A stretch of DNA of 64,000 bases from a virus: IMG/VR virus record IMGVR_UViG_3300042503_001836, positions 1 to 64,000 of that record, one strand, 5' to 3'. Position 1 is the stretch's first letter; each line of letters begins with the position of its first letter. A program made the translations under genes and the position numbers. Below the pieces are notes generated by a model. That model made no database searches. It was not told the DNA's origin and worked only from the letters and a program-made list of their open reading frames with translations. Positions 41,710-49,836 of this stretch are shown piece by piece.

Positions 41710-42183
41710 TTAAAACCCTAAGCTATAGCCAGCGTCAGCATACGCTTGGATTTCCACGTCAAAACTATCTAGTTTATGTGGTGGTTTTACAGGTGTAGGT
41801 TCACCTGCTAGATATTCCCCATCAAAATAGAAGATGGGAATATCTTTTTGCTTACAAAATTCAATTTCTGCTTTTGTGCTATTACCTATGTATCCAGATT
41901 TGTCTGATACTACTACGATCACATCAGACATTAATATTTTCTTGTAATGCAATGTTTTGATTTTCTCATAGACTTCCCCGGTGTTTCCTTCTCTATCTTT
42001 ATGATAAGAGTGTCCCCAGCTACCGCACATTAATACTATCCAACCATCAAATGTAAGACGACGGTTGATTTCCATGCACTCAGTAAAGAACTTTGTACTA
42101 CCACACAAAGTTACTATACCGTTGCCCAATTGAAAAAAATTATAAGCGGAGTACAGTTCAAACTCTTGTTCTTGATATGTCAT
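41710..42183 (-). CDS. Nucleoside 2-deoxyribosyltransferase-like protein
   Basis: 157 aa. GIVTLCGSTKFFTECMEINRRL at the N-terminus and SDVIVVVSDKSGYIGNSTKAEIEFCKQKDIPIFYF later follow the Rossmann-like nucleoside deoxyribosyltransferase/DUF4406 pattern (first-strand CGS, D--V, G--G--E---A). Could act on modified nucleosides or NAD-like compounds; the substrate is unknown. ATG 42183 has AAAGGTAAACC upstream; the TTG at 42240 is rejected. Confidence 0.7.
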   Translation of the reverse strand: MTYQEQEFELYSAYNFFQLGNGIVTLCGSTKFFTECMEINRRLTFDGWIVLMCGSWGHSYHKDREGNTGEVYEKIKTLHYKKILMSDVIVVVSDKSGYIGNSTKAEIEFCKQKDIPIFYFDGEYLAGEPTPVKPPHKLDSFDVEIQAYADAGYSLGF

Positions 42184-42243
42184 TGGTTTACCTTTGTTGT
42201 TGAGATGTTGTCTATCTACCACTACCACGTTCGTCTTCAATCT

Positions 42244-42363
42244 TTAGCATATCCCCATCCTCATTAAAAATACTAGTCTGACTGTTATCAAAGCAGTTGC
42301 TACTATGAGCAACAGTAAAGTATTCAGCAGTAATTTTGTACTGCTAGAGCTTGTTTGTTCCAT
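42244..42363 (-). CDS. Small single-span membrane protein, 39 aa
   Basis: MEQTSSSSTKLLLNTLLLLIVATALITVRLVFLMRMGIC: short polar N-terminus, one hydrophobic helix (about residues 11-34). It has its own promoter (42391-42418) and lies 60 nt upstream of the 41710 gene. No clear Shine-Dalgarno. Possibly a small toxin-like or membrane-regulatory peptide; unproven. Confidence 0.45.
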   Translation of the reverse strand: MEQTSSSSTKLLLNTLLLLIVATALITVRLVFLMRMGIC

Positions 42364-42390
42364 CTGTGTTTTATTGTTTTGATTAAAAAT

Positions 42391-42418
42391 AAGATAACAC
42401 AAAATAAAATAATGTCAA
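42391..42418 (-). promoter_or_regulatory. Promoter of the 42.3-kb leftward genes
   Basis: TTGACA (42413-42418), 16 nt, TATCTT (42391-42396) on the minus strand. Confidence 0.5.
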
Positions 42419-42502
42419 ACAGAAAATTATTAAGAAATGTTAAGACTTTATTTTTTGAGAAAACTAAGCTAGTATTAACGTACCTTAAACAAACTAAGAC
42501 CT

Positions 42503-42727
42503 ATGAAACTATTAACAGGAAAACAAGACGCGATCACACAATATAAACAACAATCAACACAGCCTATAATATATGAGGCTGAAGTAGTTGATTTACATCC
42601 TGAACCAGTGGCAGACATAGATTTTTTTAGATGTCCAACGGCTGAAGACATAGCACAAGCAGAACAGGAATTAGAACAAACTAGAAAGTTATCTTACTGG
42701 CAATGGCTTAAAAGTGTGCTAGGATAG
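42503..42727 (+). CDS. Hypothetical protein, 74 aa
   Basis: MKLLTGKQDAITQYKQQSTQPIIYEAEVVDLHPEPVADIDFFRCPTAEDIAQAEQELEQT: acidic, partly disordered with a helical C-terminus ending in WQWLKSVLG. Unknown. It may be the last gene before the insertion sequence. Confidence 0.5.
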   Translation: MKLLTGKQDAITQYKQQSTQPIIYEAEVVDLHPEPVADIDFFRCPTAEDIAQAEQELEQTRKLSYWQWLKSVLG

Positions 42728-42840
42728 GATTGTTAATCAAGGTTCATAAATCCACTAGGTGTAACAAGCGTTTCAGGTGTTATGCCTTATTTTTTATTTA
42801 TTAACAACTAGCAGATATCATGACCGAAAATAATGGGATA

Positions 42841-44491
42841 CAAGCCCCGTCCTTTTAGGACGGCTTTTCTTGATTTTTAATACACTCCTTCAATATTTCT
42901 AGCGGCGCACCTCCTACAGAAATAGCAAAATAACTAGGACTCCATAATGCTTCTTTATGGGGTTTTTTATAGCCAGCTTGTCCGTATCTACGACTAGATA
43001 CACCTTTTAAAGCATTTACTATCTGGGAAATAGATAATTTAGGCGGGTACTCAATAAGTGCATGAACGTGATTATCTTCACCATTAAACTCAATCACTTG
43101 AAAGTTCATTTTTTCAGCAACTTCCCGAAATGATTTCTCAATCAAATCAATACTTTCTCCAGTAAATACAGACCGACGATATTTAGTAACACAGACTAAG
43201 TGAATCTTTAAGTCTGTAACACTATGTCTTTCACGCCTAAAGATAGTTGCCATTTTAATCAAACCAATATATAATTAATCTACCAACCAATTATAGCACT
43301 GATTATGAAAGCCAGATATCAGTATCGTTTTTACCCCACAATTCAACAACAACAGAGTCTAGCTCAGTTGTTTGGTTGCGTTCGGGTGGTATGGAACGAT
43401 GCTTTGGCTATTTGTAAACAAGCAGAAAAATTGCCAAGCAATAATGATTTGCAAAAACTAGTTATTACTCAAGCAAAGAAAACTGCTGAACGTAATTGGT
43501 TGTCCGAGGTATCTAATATTCCTTTGCAGCAATCAGTTGCAGACTTAGGGGTTGCCTACAAAAACTTTTTTGACTCCATTAAAGGTAAGCGAAAAGGTAA
43601 AAAATTTGGGAGTCCCAAGTTTAAAAAGAAAACAAATCAGCAATCGGCACGGTTTAGAATTGGTGGTTTTTCAATTAAAGGAAATGAAGTTTATCTTGCT
43701 AAAATTGGAAACGTAAAACCAATCTGGTCTAGGGAATTACCAGCTTCGCCTAGTTCTGTAACAGTAATCAAAGATTGTGCTAATCGTTATTTTCTTAGTT
43801 TTGTAGTAGAAGTTGAACCTGTTAATATTGATGCCAAAAACCAAAGTATCGGTATTGATTTAGGAATTAAAACTTTTGCTGTCATGAGTAATGGGGAAAA
43901 AGCTAAAAGTCCTGATTACGCACAATTAGATAGGAAAATTCGTAAACTTCAAAAGAAGTTAGCACGTCAATCGAAAGACTCAAAGCGCAGAAATAAAACC
44001 CGAATTAAAATTGCAAAACTCCATAATCAAATTACTGATATCCGTAAAGACTTCTTGCACAAATTATCTACCAAAATTATTAACGAAAACCAAGTTATTG
44101 TTTTAGAAGACTTGAATGTGTCGGGCATGGTCAAAAACCGCAAACTTGCCAGAGTAATTAGTCTACAAGGATGGAGGCAATTTAGAACTTTATGCGAGGG
44201 TAAATCGCAAAAGTTTAATAGGGATTTTCGTGTTATTAGCAGATGGGAAGCAACAAGCCAAATTTGCTCTGAATGTGGATACAAATGGGGTAAACTTGAT
44301 TTGAAAATTCGGTCGGTTAAGTGCATGAGTTGTGGAACTGAACACGACCGAGACGAAAATGCTGCCAAAAATATAAATAAAGTCGGGATAGGGCATTGCC
44401 ACGACTCTAAACGGACGCAGAGACAGAATAAGACTACTTCGGTAGCATCAGTCGGTGAAGCGTCAAGAATCACCGCGCCTTTAGGTCGGTG
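42841..44491. mobile_element. IS200/IS605-family element (tnpA and tnpB divergent)
   Basis: The left end has the hairpin CCGTCC-TTTTA-GGACGG (42847-42863) and the right end the related hairpin CACCG..CCTTTAGG..CGGTG (44471-44491), with no inverted termini, as in this family. tnpA runs left and tnpB right. Exact ends and target site cannot be fixed by eye. Insertion separates 42503-42727 from the 44495 gene. The 3' part of tnpB with the right end would form the omega RNA. Confidence 0.88.
42855..43253 (-). CDS. tnpA: IS200-type Y1 transposase TnpA with altered catalytic tyrosine
   Basis: 132 aa. HUH motif in EDNHVHALIEYPP and the family start LKIHLVCVTKYRR are present. The C-terminal helix that normally reads YI--Q with the nucleophilic tyrosine reads ECIKNQEKPS: the codon is TGT (Cys) where TAT (Tyr) is expected (42882-42884 complement). 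TnpA is therefore probably inactive. ATG 43253; no Shine-Dalgarno. Confidence 0.9.
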   Translation of the reverse strand: MATIFRRERHSVTDLKIHLVCVTKYRRSVFTGESIDLIEKSFREVAEKMNFQVIEFNGEDNHVHALIEYPPKLSISQIVNALKGVSSRRYGQAGYKKPHKEALWSPSYFAISVGGAPLEILKECIKNQEKPS

Positions 44492-44492
44492 A
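43305..44492 (+). CDS. tnpB: TnpB RNA-guided nuclease
   Basis: 395 aa. N-terminal HTH (YQYRFYPTIQQQQSL, VWNDAL), RuvC-I GIDLGIKTFA (Asp), RuvC-II VLEDLNVSGM (Glu), zinc ribbon CSECGYKWGK...CMSCG and RuvC-III DRDENAAKN (Asp). All catalytic residues are intact although TnpA appears dead. TnpB cuts DNA next to a transposon-associated motif with a guide taken from beyond the right end. Confidence 0.95.
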   Translation: MKARYQYRFYPTIQQQQSLAQLFGCVRVVWNDALAICKQAEKLPSNNDLQKLVITQAKKTAERNWLSEVSNIPLQQSVADLGVAYKNFFDSIKGKRKGKKFGSPKFKKKTNQQSARFRIGGFSIKGNEVYLAKIGNVKPIWSRELPASPSSVTVIKDCANRYFLSFVVEVEPVNIDAKNQSIGIDLGIKTFAVMSNGEKAKSPDYAQLDRKIRKLQKKLARQSKDSKRRNKTRIKIAKLHNQITDIRKDFLHKLSTKIINENQVIVLEDLNVSGMVKNRKLARVISLQGWRQFRTLCEGKSQKFNRDFRVISRWEATSQICSECGYKWGKLDLKIRSVKCMSCGTEHDRDENAAKNINKVGIGHCHDSKRTQRQNKTTSVASVGEASRITAPLGR

Positions 44493-44494
44493 GT

Positions 44495-44698
44495 ATGTCA
44501 AAACAGTATTTACAAGATTTAATAGATTTGAAGACTAAAGATCATCCTGAGATTGGAGATTGGTATATAGAGTACCGACCTTTTGATGGTTGGTATACTG
44601 TACCAGACTATCCAAGGTACACTGGTGATCCTGGTGAGTTTCTGGGTGCTAACTGGAAACAGAGCGCAAAAGCGATAAAAAGATTTTATAAACCTTGA
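44495..44698 (+). CDS. Hypothetical protein, 67 aa
   Basis: MSKQYLQDLIDLKTKDHPEIGDWYIEYRPFDGWYTVPDYPRYTGDPGEFLGANWKQS: Trp/Tyr-rich small protein, no recognised domain. It begins 3 nt beyond the tnpB stop, so the IS has inserted just upstream of or into its 5' end. Confidence 0.55.
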   Translation: MSKQYLQDLIDLKTKDHPEIGDWYIEYRPFDGWYTVPDYPRYTGDPGEFLGANWKQSAKAIKRFYKP

Positions 44699-44766
44699 TC
44701 TATTACGCAGTTATTTGGATTCTGTTCCATCCCTAAAATTATTTTAAATTATTTTTCTCAAAACAC

Positions 44767-44795
44767 TTGACATTAATTTTAAGTGCTGTTATATT
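44767..44795 (+). promoter_or_regulatory. Promoter of the SWIM-protein gene
   Basis: TTGACA (44767-44772), 17 nt, TATATT (44790-44795). The spacer shares ATTTTAA-TGC-GT with promoters at 52751, 53533 and 57736. Confidence 0.75.
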
Positions 44796-44803
44796 AATGA
44801 TAT

Positions 44804-44842
44804 AAGGAAAGCCACCGAACGTCTTAATTCCCGGTGGCGATG
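44804..44842 (+). promoter_or_regulatory. Shine-Dalgarno separated from start codon by a hairpin
   Basis: AAGGAAA (44804-44810) is followed immediately by GCCACCG ... CGGTGGC (44811-44817 with 44832-44838), then G and ATG (44840). Without folding the spacing is 29 nt, far too long; folding of the 7-bp stem brings the two together. Confidence 0.55.
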
Positions 44843-45445
44843 CAAAAAGTTATGTCTACCACAATAGCACGTCCAGTTCTTAAAAAACAACCTCGCAAAG
44901 TTCAATCATTAAACCAAGTCAGCAAACACTACTATGAAGTAGTAGGAGACACTGGTAATCTCTACCAGTATGATTCTTTGATGGACTGCTGTAACTGCAA
45001 GGCAGGGCAGAACGGAATAGACTGCTATCATGCTAAAGCAGTCAGAGATAAAATAGAATACGACAACTTAAACAAGACTGAGTATCTAGTAGGAATACCC
45101 ACCACGGACATAGGTGGTATGATTCACGATCTTGGCTTAACTGCCAAATTTAAGGGTTTAGTTACCATTTGTGAGTTTTGGGGTGGACAACAAGCCATGT
45201 TAATTCAGGTCTACCACAAAGATTATTTTCTGTGTGAGATACATTGTATAAACCGTATTTTTGTTATTACAAACAACATGACTGGTAGATCCAAGACTCA
45301 TTGCCCCAAGGATCGGGGTGTGCTAGAAGTTCTTAAAGATAATTTACAGCGTCTTCGGAACTCCAGTCAATACTGGGATAGACAAGAAGCCAAAAACGCC
45401 TTACTTCCTACAGGTAACTGGGGTGTAATCAACGCAGGATTGTAA
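44840..45445 (+). CDS. SWIM zinc-finger protein
   Basis: 201 aa. CNCKAGQNGIDCYHAKAV (CxCx(n)CxH) is a SWIM zinc finger, in the context YYEVVGDTGNLYQYDSLMDC. SWIM domains bind DNA or proteins; cyanobacterial plasmids and phages often have such proteins with unknown role. ATG 44840; ATG 44852 is possible. Followed by a hairpin (45466-45482) and a long terminator. Confidence 0.8.
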   Translation: MQKVMSTTIARPVLKKQPRKVQSLNQVSKHYYEVVGDTGNLYQYDSLMDCCNCKAGQNGIDCYHAKAVRDKIEYDNLNKTEYLVGIPTTDIGGMIHDLGLTAKFKGLVTICEFWGGQQAMLIQVYHKDYFLCEIHCINRIFVITNNMTGRSKTHCPKDRGVLEVLKDNLQRLRNSSQYWDRQEAKNALLPTGNWGVINAGL

Positions 45446-45490
45446 AATTAAACAAAATAAAAGCGATGACCCACATCATCGCTCCAACCG

Positions 45491-45544
45491 ATATCTCATT
45501 CATATAAAATAGTAGCATAAAGTATTTTTATATGAGTGAGATAT
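45491..45544. terminator. Long hairpin terminator
   Basis: ATATCTCATTCATATAAAA ... TTTTATATGAGTGAGATAT, nearly perfect 19-bp arms, followed by TTTTATTGTTTT. Confidence 0.75.
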
Positions 45545-45594
45545 TTTATTGTTTTGTGTAGTATGCTAGAAAACAGTCGTTATTATGCAGAACA

Positions 45595-45873
45595 ATGAAC
45601 AAAACAGAATTTGTATCAGCTATATTTGAAAGAACAAAACTCAAAAAGAATCAAGCTAAAGAAGCCATTGATGCTGCCTTAGAAATAATCCAAGAACAAG
45701 TAGCATCCGGTGAGTCTGTAGATTTTGTAGGCTTTGGATCTTTTTGTTCTGTGGAACTAAAAGAAAGAGAAGGCATTAACCCAAAAACTAAAGAAAAGAT
45801 TAGTATTCCTGCTAAAGTAACTCCTAAGTTTAAGCCAGGTAAAGCGTTTAAAGAGTTAGTTGCTAAAGCATAA
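45595..45873 (+). CDS. hup: HU-family DNA-binding protein
   Basis: 92 aa. MNKTEFVSAIFERTKLKKNQAKEAIDA, then GFGSF, and the arm region NPKTKEKISIPA-KVTPKFKPGKAFK are canonical HU/IHF. Bends and compacts DNA, probably in phage replication or integration. Followed by a terminator. Confidence 0.96.
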   Translation: MNKTEFVSAIFERTKLKKNQAKEAIDAALEIIQEQVASGESVDFVGFGSFCSVELKEREGINPKTKEKISIPAKVTPKFKPGKAFKELVAKA

Positions 45874-45878
45874 AAACA

Positions 45879-45913
45879 AAACCTCAGACTTATATAGTTC
45901 TGAGGTTTTTTTA
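45879..45913. terminator. Bidirectional terminator
   Basis: AAACCTCAGA ... TCTGAGGTTT plus T-run, between hup and the convergent 45917 gene. Confidence 0.85.
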
Positions 45914-45916
45914 TAC

Positions 45917-46723
45917 TTATTTTTTTGGTAGTTCCAATACTTTTTTCTTAGGTGGTTCAGTCGTTGGTAGCTCTGTTATTTTACTAGGTAATACTTTCTT
46001 GATAGTTTCTACCGGATCACTAGTTACTACACCAACAGTTATTTTTTTCTTAACCAGTGGCTTATCCCCAGTTGGTTCAACTGTGATCACTTTCTTATTT
46101 TTTTTCTTTTTGATTTTCTTTTTGAGGCTTTTTAGTAGACTCTTATCCGGCACTTCTTCACTAATTAATTGATGACTGACTACTTGCAATTGACCATCTT
46201 CAAGCTTACAGACTAAAGCAGCTAATTTATGCTTATATAGTCCCCATAGGTCATCTGTAGCTGATACTTTAACTTTAAAACTACGAGTAGCAAAATTGAC
46301 CTTATGTTTAGTTGGTATTGGACTGTTAAAGTTCCGCTTAAGAATAAATTGGTAAACCTTCTCTTCTTTTTTACCACCCACTAATGCACCTGTAACCAAA
46401 AAGCAATTATCCACACCTTCTAGACCACATCCCACAATCGTAAATTGAACAGTTGCAGTGTTATCTTCAGTAGCCAATCTGTTTCTAAACCATACTAAAA
46501 AATAGTGAGATTTTGAGTATAAATTTTTTACTACTTGCCTACATTTAATGTGTACAAAAGCAGGAAACTCACCGTATTTAGTTTTCAGAACACCTTTACC
46601 CTTGTTTATCCCAGTCTGGTCTTCTAAATATGTGAACTTACCTTTAACTGTTCCCAATGCTTGAAAACCAGCATGATTAGGTATAGGTTCAATCTTGAAT
46701 GAGGGTTTGATTTTAGTTGCCAT
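45917..46723 (-). CDS. Hypothetical protein with Lys-rich tail, 268 aa
   Basis: An N-terminal beta-rich region (about 1-175) with a pattern that could be OB-like (GKFTYLEDQTG..GKGVLKTKYGEFPAFV, FLVTGALVGGKK) is followed by a basic stretch (KSLKKKIKKKKNKK, about 198-212) and Pro/Thr/Lys-rich repeats. This layout could suit a single-strand DNA-binding protein; that is a guess. A promoter of its own is not obvious. Confidence 0.55.
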   Translation of the reverse strand: MATKIKPSFKIEPIPNHAGFQALGTVKGKFTYLEDQTGINKGKGVLKTKYGEFPAFVHIKCRQVVKNLYSKSHYFLVWFRNRLATEDNTATVQFTIVGCGLEGVDNCFLVTGALVGGKKEEKVYQFILKRNFNSPIPTKHKVNFATRSFKVKVSATDDLWGLYKHKLAALVCKLEDGQLQVVSHQLISEEVPDKSLLKSLKKKIKKKKNKKVITVEPTGDKPLVKKKITVGVVTSDPVETIKKVLPSKITELPTTEPPKKKVLELPKK

Positions 46724-46793
46724 TGCTGTAGTCCTGTTTTATCTAGCAGTATGGCATATTCTAGGCAGCTTGTAAAATGTGTGATTATTTTGC

Positions 46794-46822
46794 TTGACAT
46801 TATAATAAAATGGTGATATATT
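46794..46822 (+). promoter_or_regulatory. Promoter
   Basis: TTGACA (46794-46799), 17 nt, TATATT (46817-46822), 30 nt before ATG 46852. Confidence 0.75.
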
Positions 46823-46851
46823 AATGAAAACAAACAAAGGTAAAATAACTT

Positions 46852-47136
46852 ATGGCAACCTATAAAATTTTTTACAATGCCTACATTGATCAAGAATCCC
46901 ACCCAAGTATAACTACTAAACAATCAGCAATAAAAATTGCTAAAACTTTGACCACTAATCAAGTTGGCGATTTCGACTGGGATGAAGATTGTAAATCCTT
47001 AAACTTCTGTGAATACGTCTTGGTTGAGGCAGAAACTCAACGGGAAGCGGTAGAATTTAACCCGGCAGCAATGCCACAAATAAAAGATGCGGATTATGCA
47101 GGAGTATCAAAACTTCGTAAAGCAAAAGTAGCATAA
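46852..47136 (+). CDS. Hypothetical protein, 94 aa
   Basis: MATYKIFYNAYIDQESHPSITTKQSAIKIAKTL ... YVLVEAETQREAVEFN: beta-alpha-beta small protein, unknown. AAAGGTAAAATAACTT before ATG; single-gene unit with its own promoter and terminator. Confidence 0.6.
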   Translation: MATYKIFYNAYIDQESHPSITTKQSAIKIAKTLTTNQVGDFDWDEDCKSLNFCEYVLVEAETQREAVEFNPAAMPQIKDADYAGVSKLRKAKVA

Positions 47137-47139
47137 TAA

Positions 47140-47175
47140 AAACCCCATGACTTGAAGTGTTTTAGTCATGGGGTT
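47140..47175 (+). terminator. Intrinsic terminator
   Basis: AAACCCCATGACT ... AGTCATGGGGTTT hairpin. Confidence 0.75.
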
Positions 47176-47258
47176 TGTGTGGATCTAGTACAAGTAACTT
47201 AGATTATAACATAAAATAAATAAGTTGCTTAAAATGCCAACTATTAAGTAAAACAAAA

Positions 47259-48362
47259 ATGAAAGTAATATGCTCCGTTGTTGATCTGCGTGATCAACTA
47301 GAAAAACTGGTATTAGCTTGTAATACTAAGTATTCCCCTACTCTTAGCTATGTTTTAGTAGAATCAAAAGATTCTATTATAAGAATGACCACTACTGACT
47401 TAAGCATTAGCTTATCAATAACTGTAGTAGGTCAAGTAGTAAAGTCTGGTAACGGTTTACTACCATGTAAGCAGTTATTAAGCTTACTTAAAGTTTTAGC
47501 TGCTGATGAAGTAGTTTTGACTATAAATGATGAAATCTGTTTAGTACAAACTAATACAGGTAATTACCGATTACCAAGCGAACCGTTTACAAATTTTCCC
47601 AACTTACCCACAATACAAGATGGGGACACTTATCAGCTAGAAGCAAAGAAACTTACTGAAGGTATAAAAGCAGTTTTATTTAGTGCTAGTACAGATGAAA
47701 CTAAAGGTGTTTTATGTGGAGTGCATCTGACCATGCTACAAGGACATAATTTAGAATTTGCAACTACTAATGCTCATATACTTTCATTAATAGAATTAAC
47801 TAGTGAATATACAAACTCTGATACAGAGTTTACTATTCCTAACCAAGCTTGTTTGTTGCTGCAAAAACTCCTAGAAAAAGTTGATGATGTCAAGATCACT
47901 GTTAAAGATTCGGACATTGCCTTTGAGTTTGATAATTACAAACTTACTAGCCGATTGTTAGAGGGACAATACCCAAGATATTATCATTTGTTCCCTCGAC
48001 AGTTTGATAAAAAACTAACTGTTGATCGGGTAGCTTTACTTGATGCTGTTGAGAAAATTCAAGTAATATCATCATTAAAAAATAATGGTGTTATTTTTAA
48101 TCTAAGTCTAGAAAATCAAGAAATAAATCTAACATCTCAAGTAACAGAGGTGGGTATCACAAAGATATCCTTACCAGCACAAATATCCGGTGATAGTTTG
48201 AAAACTGCGTTTTATTGTCCATACTTAGTTAGCGTATTAAAAAATCTTTCATCTACTGAAGTGCAGATTAAGCTTAATGCTAAATTAACCCCTGTAGTGT
48301 TTTCCCCATTAAGCACTCAGAAAATCAAATATTTAGTAATGCCCTTTGAAATCAGAAAATAA
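47259..48362 (+). CDS. dnaN: DNA polymerase III beta sliding clamp (first copy)
   Basis: 367 aa with three clamp repeats. MKVICSVVDLRDQLEKL start, GNGLLPCKQLLSLLK, TNTGNYRLP-EPF-NFPNLP in domain I and the C-terminal YLVMPFEIRK, which contains the usual C-terminal M-P-R clamp end. Forms a ring that tethers the polymerase and is loaded by the DnaX complex. Four bases precede the second clamp gene. Confidence 0.92.
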   Translation: MKVICSVVDLRDQLEKLVLACNTKYSPTLSYVLVESKDSIIRMTTTDLSISLSITVVGQVVKSGNGLLPCKQLLSLLKVLAADEVVLTINDEICLVQTNTGNYRLPSEPFTNFPNLPTIQDGDTYQLEAKKLTEGIKAVLFSASTDETKGVLCGVHLTMLQGHNLEFATTNAHILSLIELTSEYTNSDTEFTIPNQACLLLQKLLEKVDDVKITVKDSDIAFEFDNYKLTSRLLEGQYPRYYHLFPRQFDKKLTVDRVALLDAVEKIQVISSLKNNGVIFNLSLENQEINLTSQVTEVGITKISLPAQISGDSLKTAFYCPYLVSVLKNLSSTEVQIKLNAKLTPVVFSPLSTQKIKYLVMPFEIRK

Positions 48363-48365
48363 AAA

Positions 48366-49772
48366 ATGAAAATCATAACAACAATTAAAGAAATAACTGA
48401 AGCTTTACCTGGACTATTAGCTGTAATTCCTAAGCGTCCTACCCATGCAGTGTTAGCTAATATTTACTGCCAAACCATAAAAGAAAACGGTAAAGAAGGT
48501 ATTAGATTAAGGGCAACTAATTTACAGTCATACCTCACAGTTTTTATTGCCTGTAATGTAGTGGAATCTGGCGAGTGCTGTATACCTGCTAAATTGTTTT
48601 CTGATATCATCACCAAAACTAAATCTAGCGGTGTATTAGAGTTAATCCTATCTGGTAATGGTGAAGAATTAACAATAGGAACTAACAATCTGAAACAAGC
48701 TATTAAAGCTTATGACAGTCCTGAGTTCATAGAGTTTCCAAAACCTGAAAAAACAGATAAACAAGTGACTGTTGATGGTATTCAGTTTTTCAATAAAGCT
48801 AAAACCTTGTGTGAACACATCAGCAAAAATAGTTACACAGAAAACCTTAATAATGTACATTTAGCTTATGGTAAACTCGCAGCCTGTGATGGTCATAAAT
48901 TAGCCTATGCAGATTTGAAAGTAAGCAAAGATGCACCTAGTATTTTTATACCGCCAGATTTAATTCCAGTTTTAAATAAATTGAATCTGGTCAAAAAATT
49001 AAAGGGCTTAGAGAACACTGATATTACTTTTAGTGTACAGGAATATGAATTAACAAACGGTGATCTACTGTTCTTTAACTTTGATAATTGGGAACTAATA
49101 CAAGGCACTCGCAGTTATAAACCACTACCTGACACAAATTTAGAAGATGGTACTGTTTACACTGATGTAGAGTTTGATAGGAAGCACTTATTATCAAGAA
49201 TAAAAGCGGCAATCATTTGTAATGAAAAGAAGATTACAAGGTTATGGTTGCATTTACAAGCAGGTAATCTTCACTTTATTACAGATAATAGTTCCGACTA
49301 TTTAGAAGCTTATACTTCTGGTGTGATTGCTTCCTGTTTGATAGAGGCTGAAAAGCTTGTACAGATAGTGGATAGTTTAAAAACTAAAACAATTAAAATC
49401 AAACTACCCCATTCTTGGGGATTGTTAGGCGTGGAAGTAGATGATTTTAACATTGGTTTATTATTAATGAAATCTAAGGATTATGATCAAATAACTTTAG
49501 ATGAGTTTGTAGAAACTATAGGTGTAGAAAGTCCAGTAGAGATTACTTGGAAAGAATTACCACAGTTATCTACAGAAGTTAATCATGAAACTGAGGAAGC
49601 ATTACCAGAAATAAAATCAACGGCTGTTGCTGTGTTAGAACCCGTTACCACAGAACCAACTATTGATAGCCAAGTGAAGGATGCTACTACACATCTACAA
49701 AACCTTTTGGCTACTGTCACAGATGTACAACTTAAAGAAGCAATAGTTAAAGAAGTTTTAGCTTTAGTTTAG
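48366..49772 (+). CDS. Sliding-clamp paralogue with C-terminal extension
   Basis: 468 aa. Clamp-like domains in the same order (MKIITTIKEITEALPGLLAVIPKRPTHAVLANIY; ESGECCIPAKLFSDII; GNGEELTIG) but diverged. It lacks the canonical M-P-R end and continues in about 90 residues that are Glu/Pro/Thr-rich and end in a helix (SQVKDATTHLQNLLATVTDVQLKE). May form a mixed ring with the first clamp or serve another partner. Immediately downstream of dnaN, hence same mRNA. Confidence 0.8.
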   Translation: MKIITTIKEITEALPGLLAVIPKRPTHAVLANIYCQTIKENGKEGIRLRATNLQSYLTVFIACNVVESGECCIPAKLFSDIITKTKSSGVLELILSGNGEELTIGTNNLKQAIKAYDSPEFIEFPKPEKTDKQVTVDGIQFFNKAKTLCEHISKNSYTENLNNVHLAYGKLAACDGHKLAYADLKVSKDAPSIFIPPDLIPVLNKLNLVKKLKGLENTDITFSVQEYELTNGDLLFFNFDNWELIQGTRSYKPLPDTNLEDGTVYTDVEFDRKHLLSRIKAAIICNEKKITRLWLHLQAGNLHFITDNSSDYLEAYTSGVIASCLIEAEKLVQIVDSLKTKTIKIKLPHSWGLLGVEVDDFNIGLLLMKSKDYDQITLDEFVETIGVESPVEITWKELPQLSTEVNHETEEALPEIKSTAVAVLEPVTTEPTIDSQVKDATTHLQNLLATVTDVQLKEAIVKEVLALV

Positions 49773-49836
49773 TAACATTCCCCAGAAATATCTGGGGATT
49801 TAACAAGTTTCAAACTATCTTAATAGGACACTACAA

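Noticed and set aside
42412-42546. 44-aa ORF MSNRKLLRNVKTLFF on the plus strand
   Set aside because: Its ATG is the complement of the TTGACAT -35 box of the leftward promoter, it overlaps the better 42503 gene and has no Shine-Dalgarno.
44027-44473. 148-aa minus-strand ORF within tnpB
   Set aside because: Shadow of the conserved RuvC/zinc-ribbon region; no independent signal.
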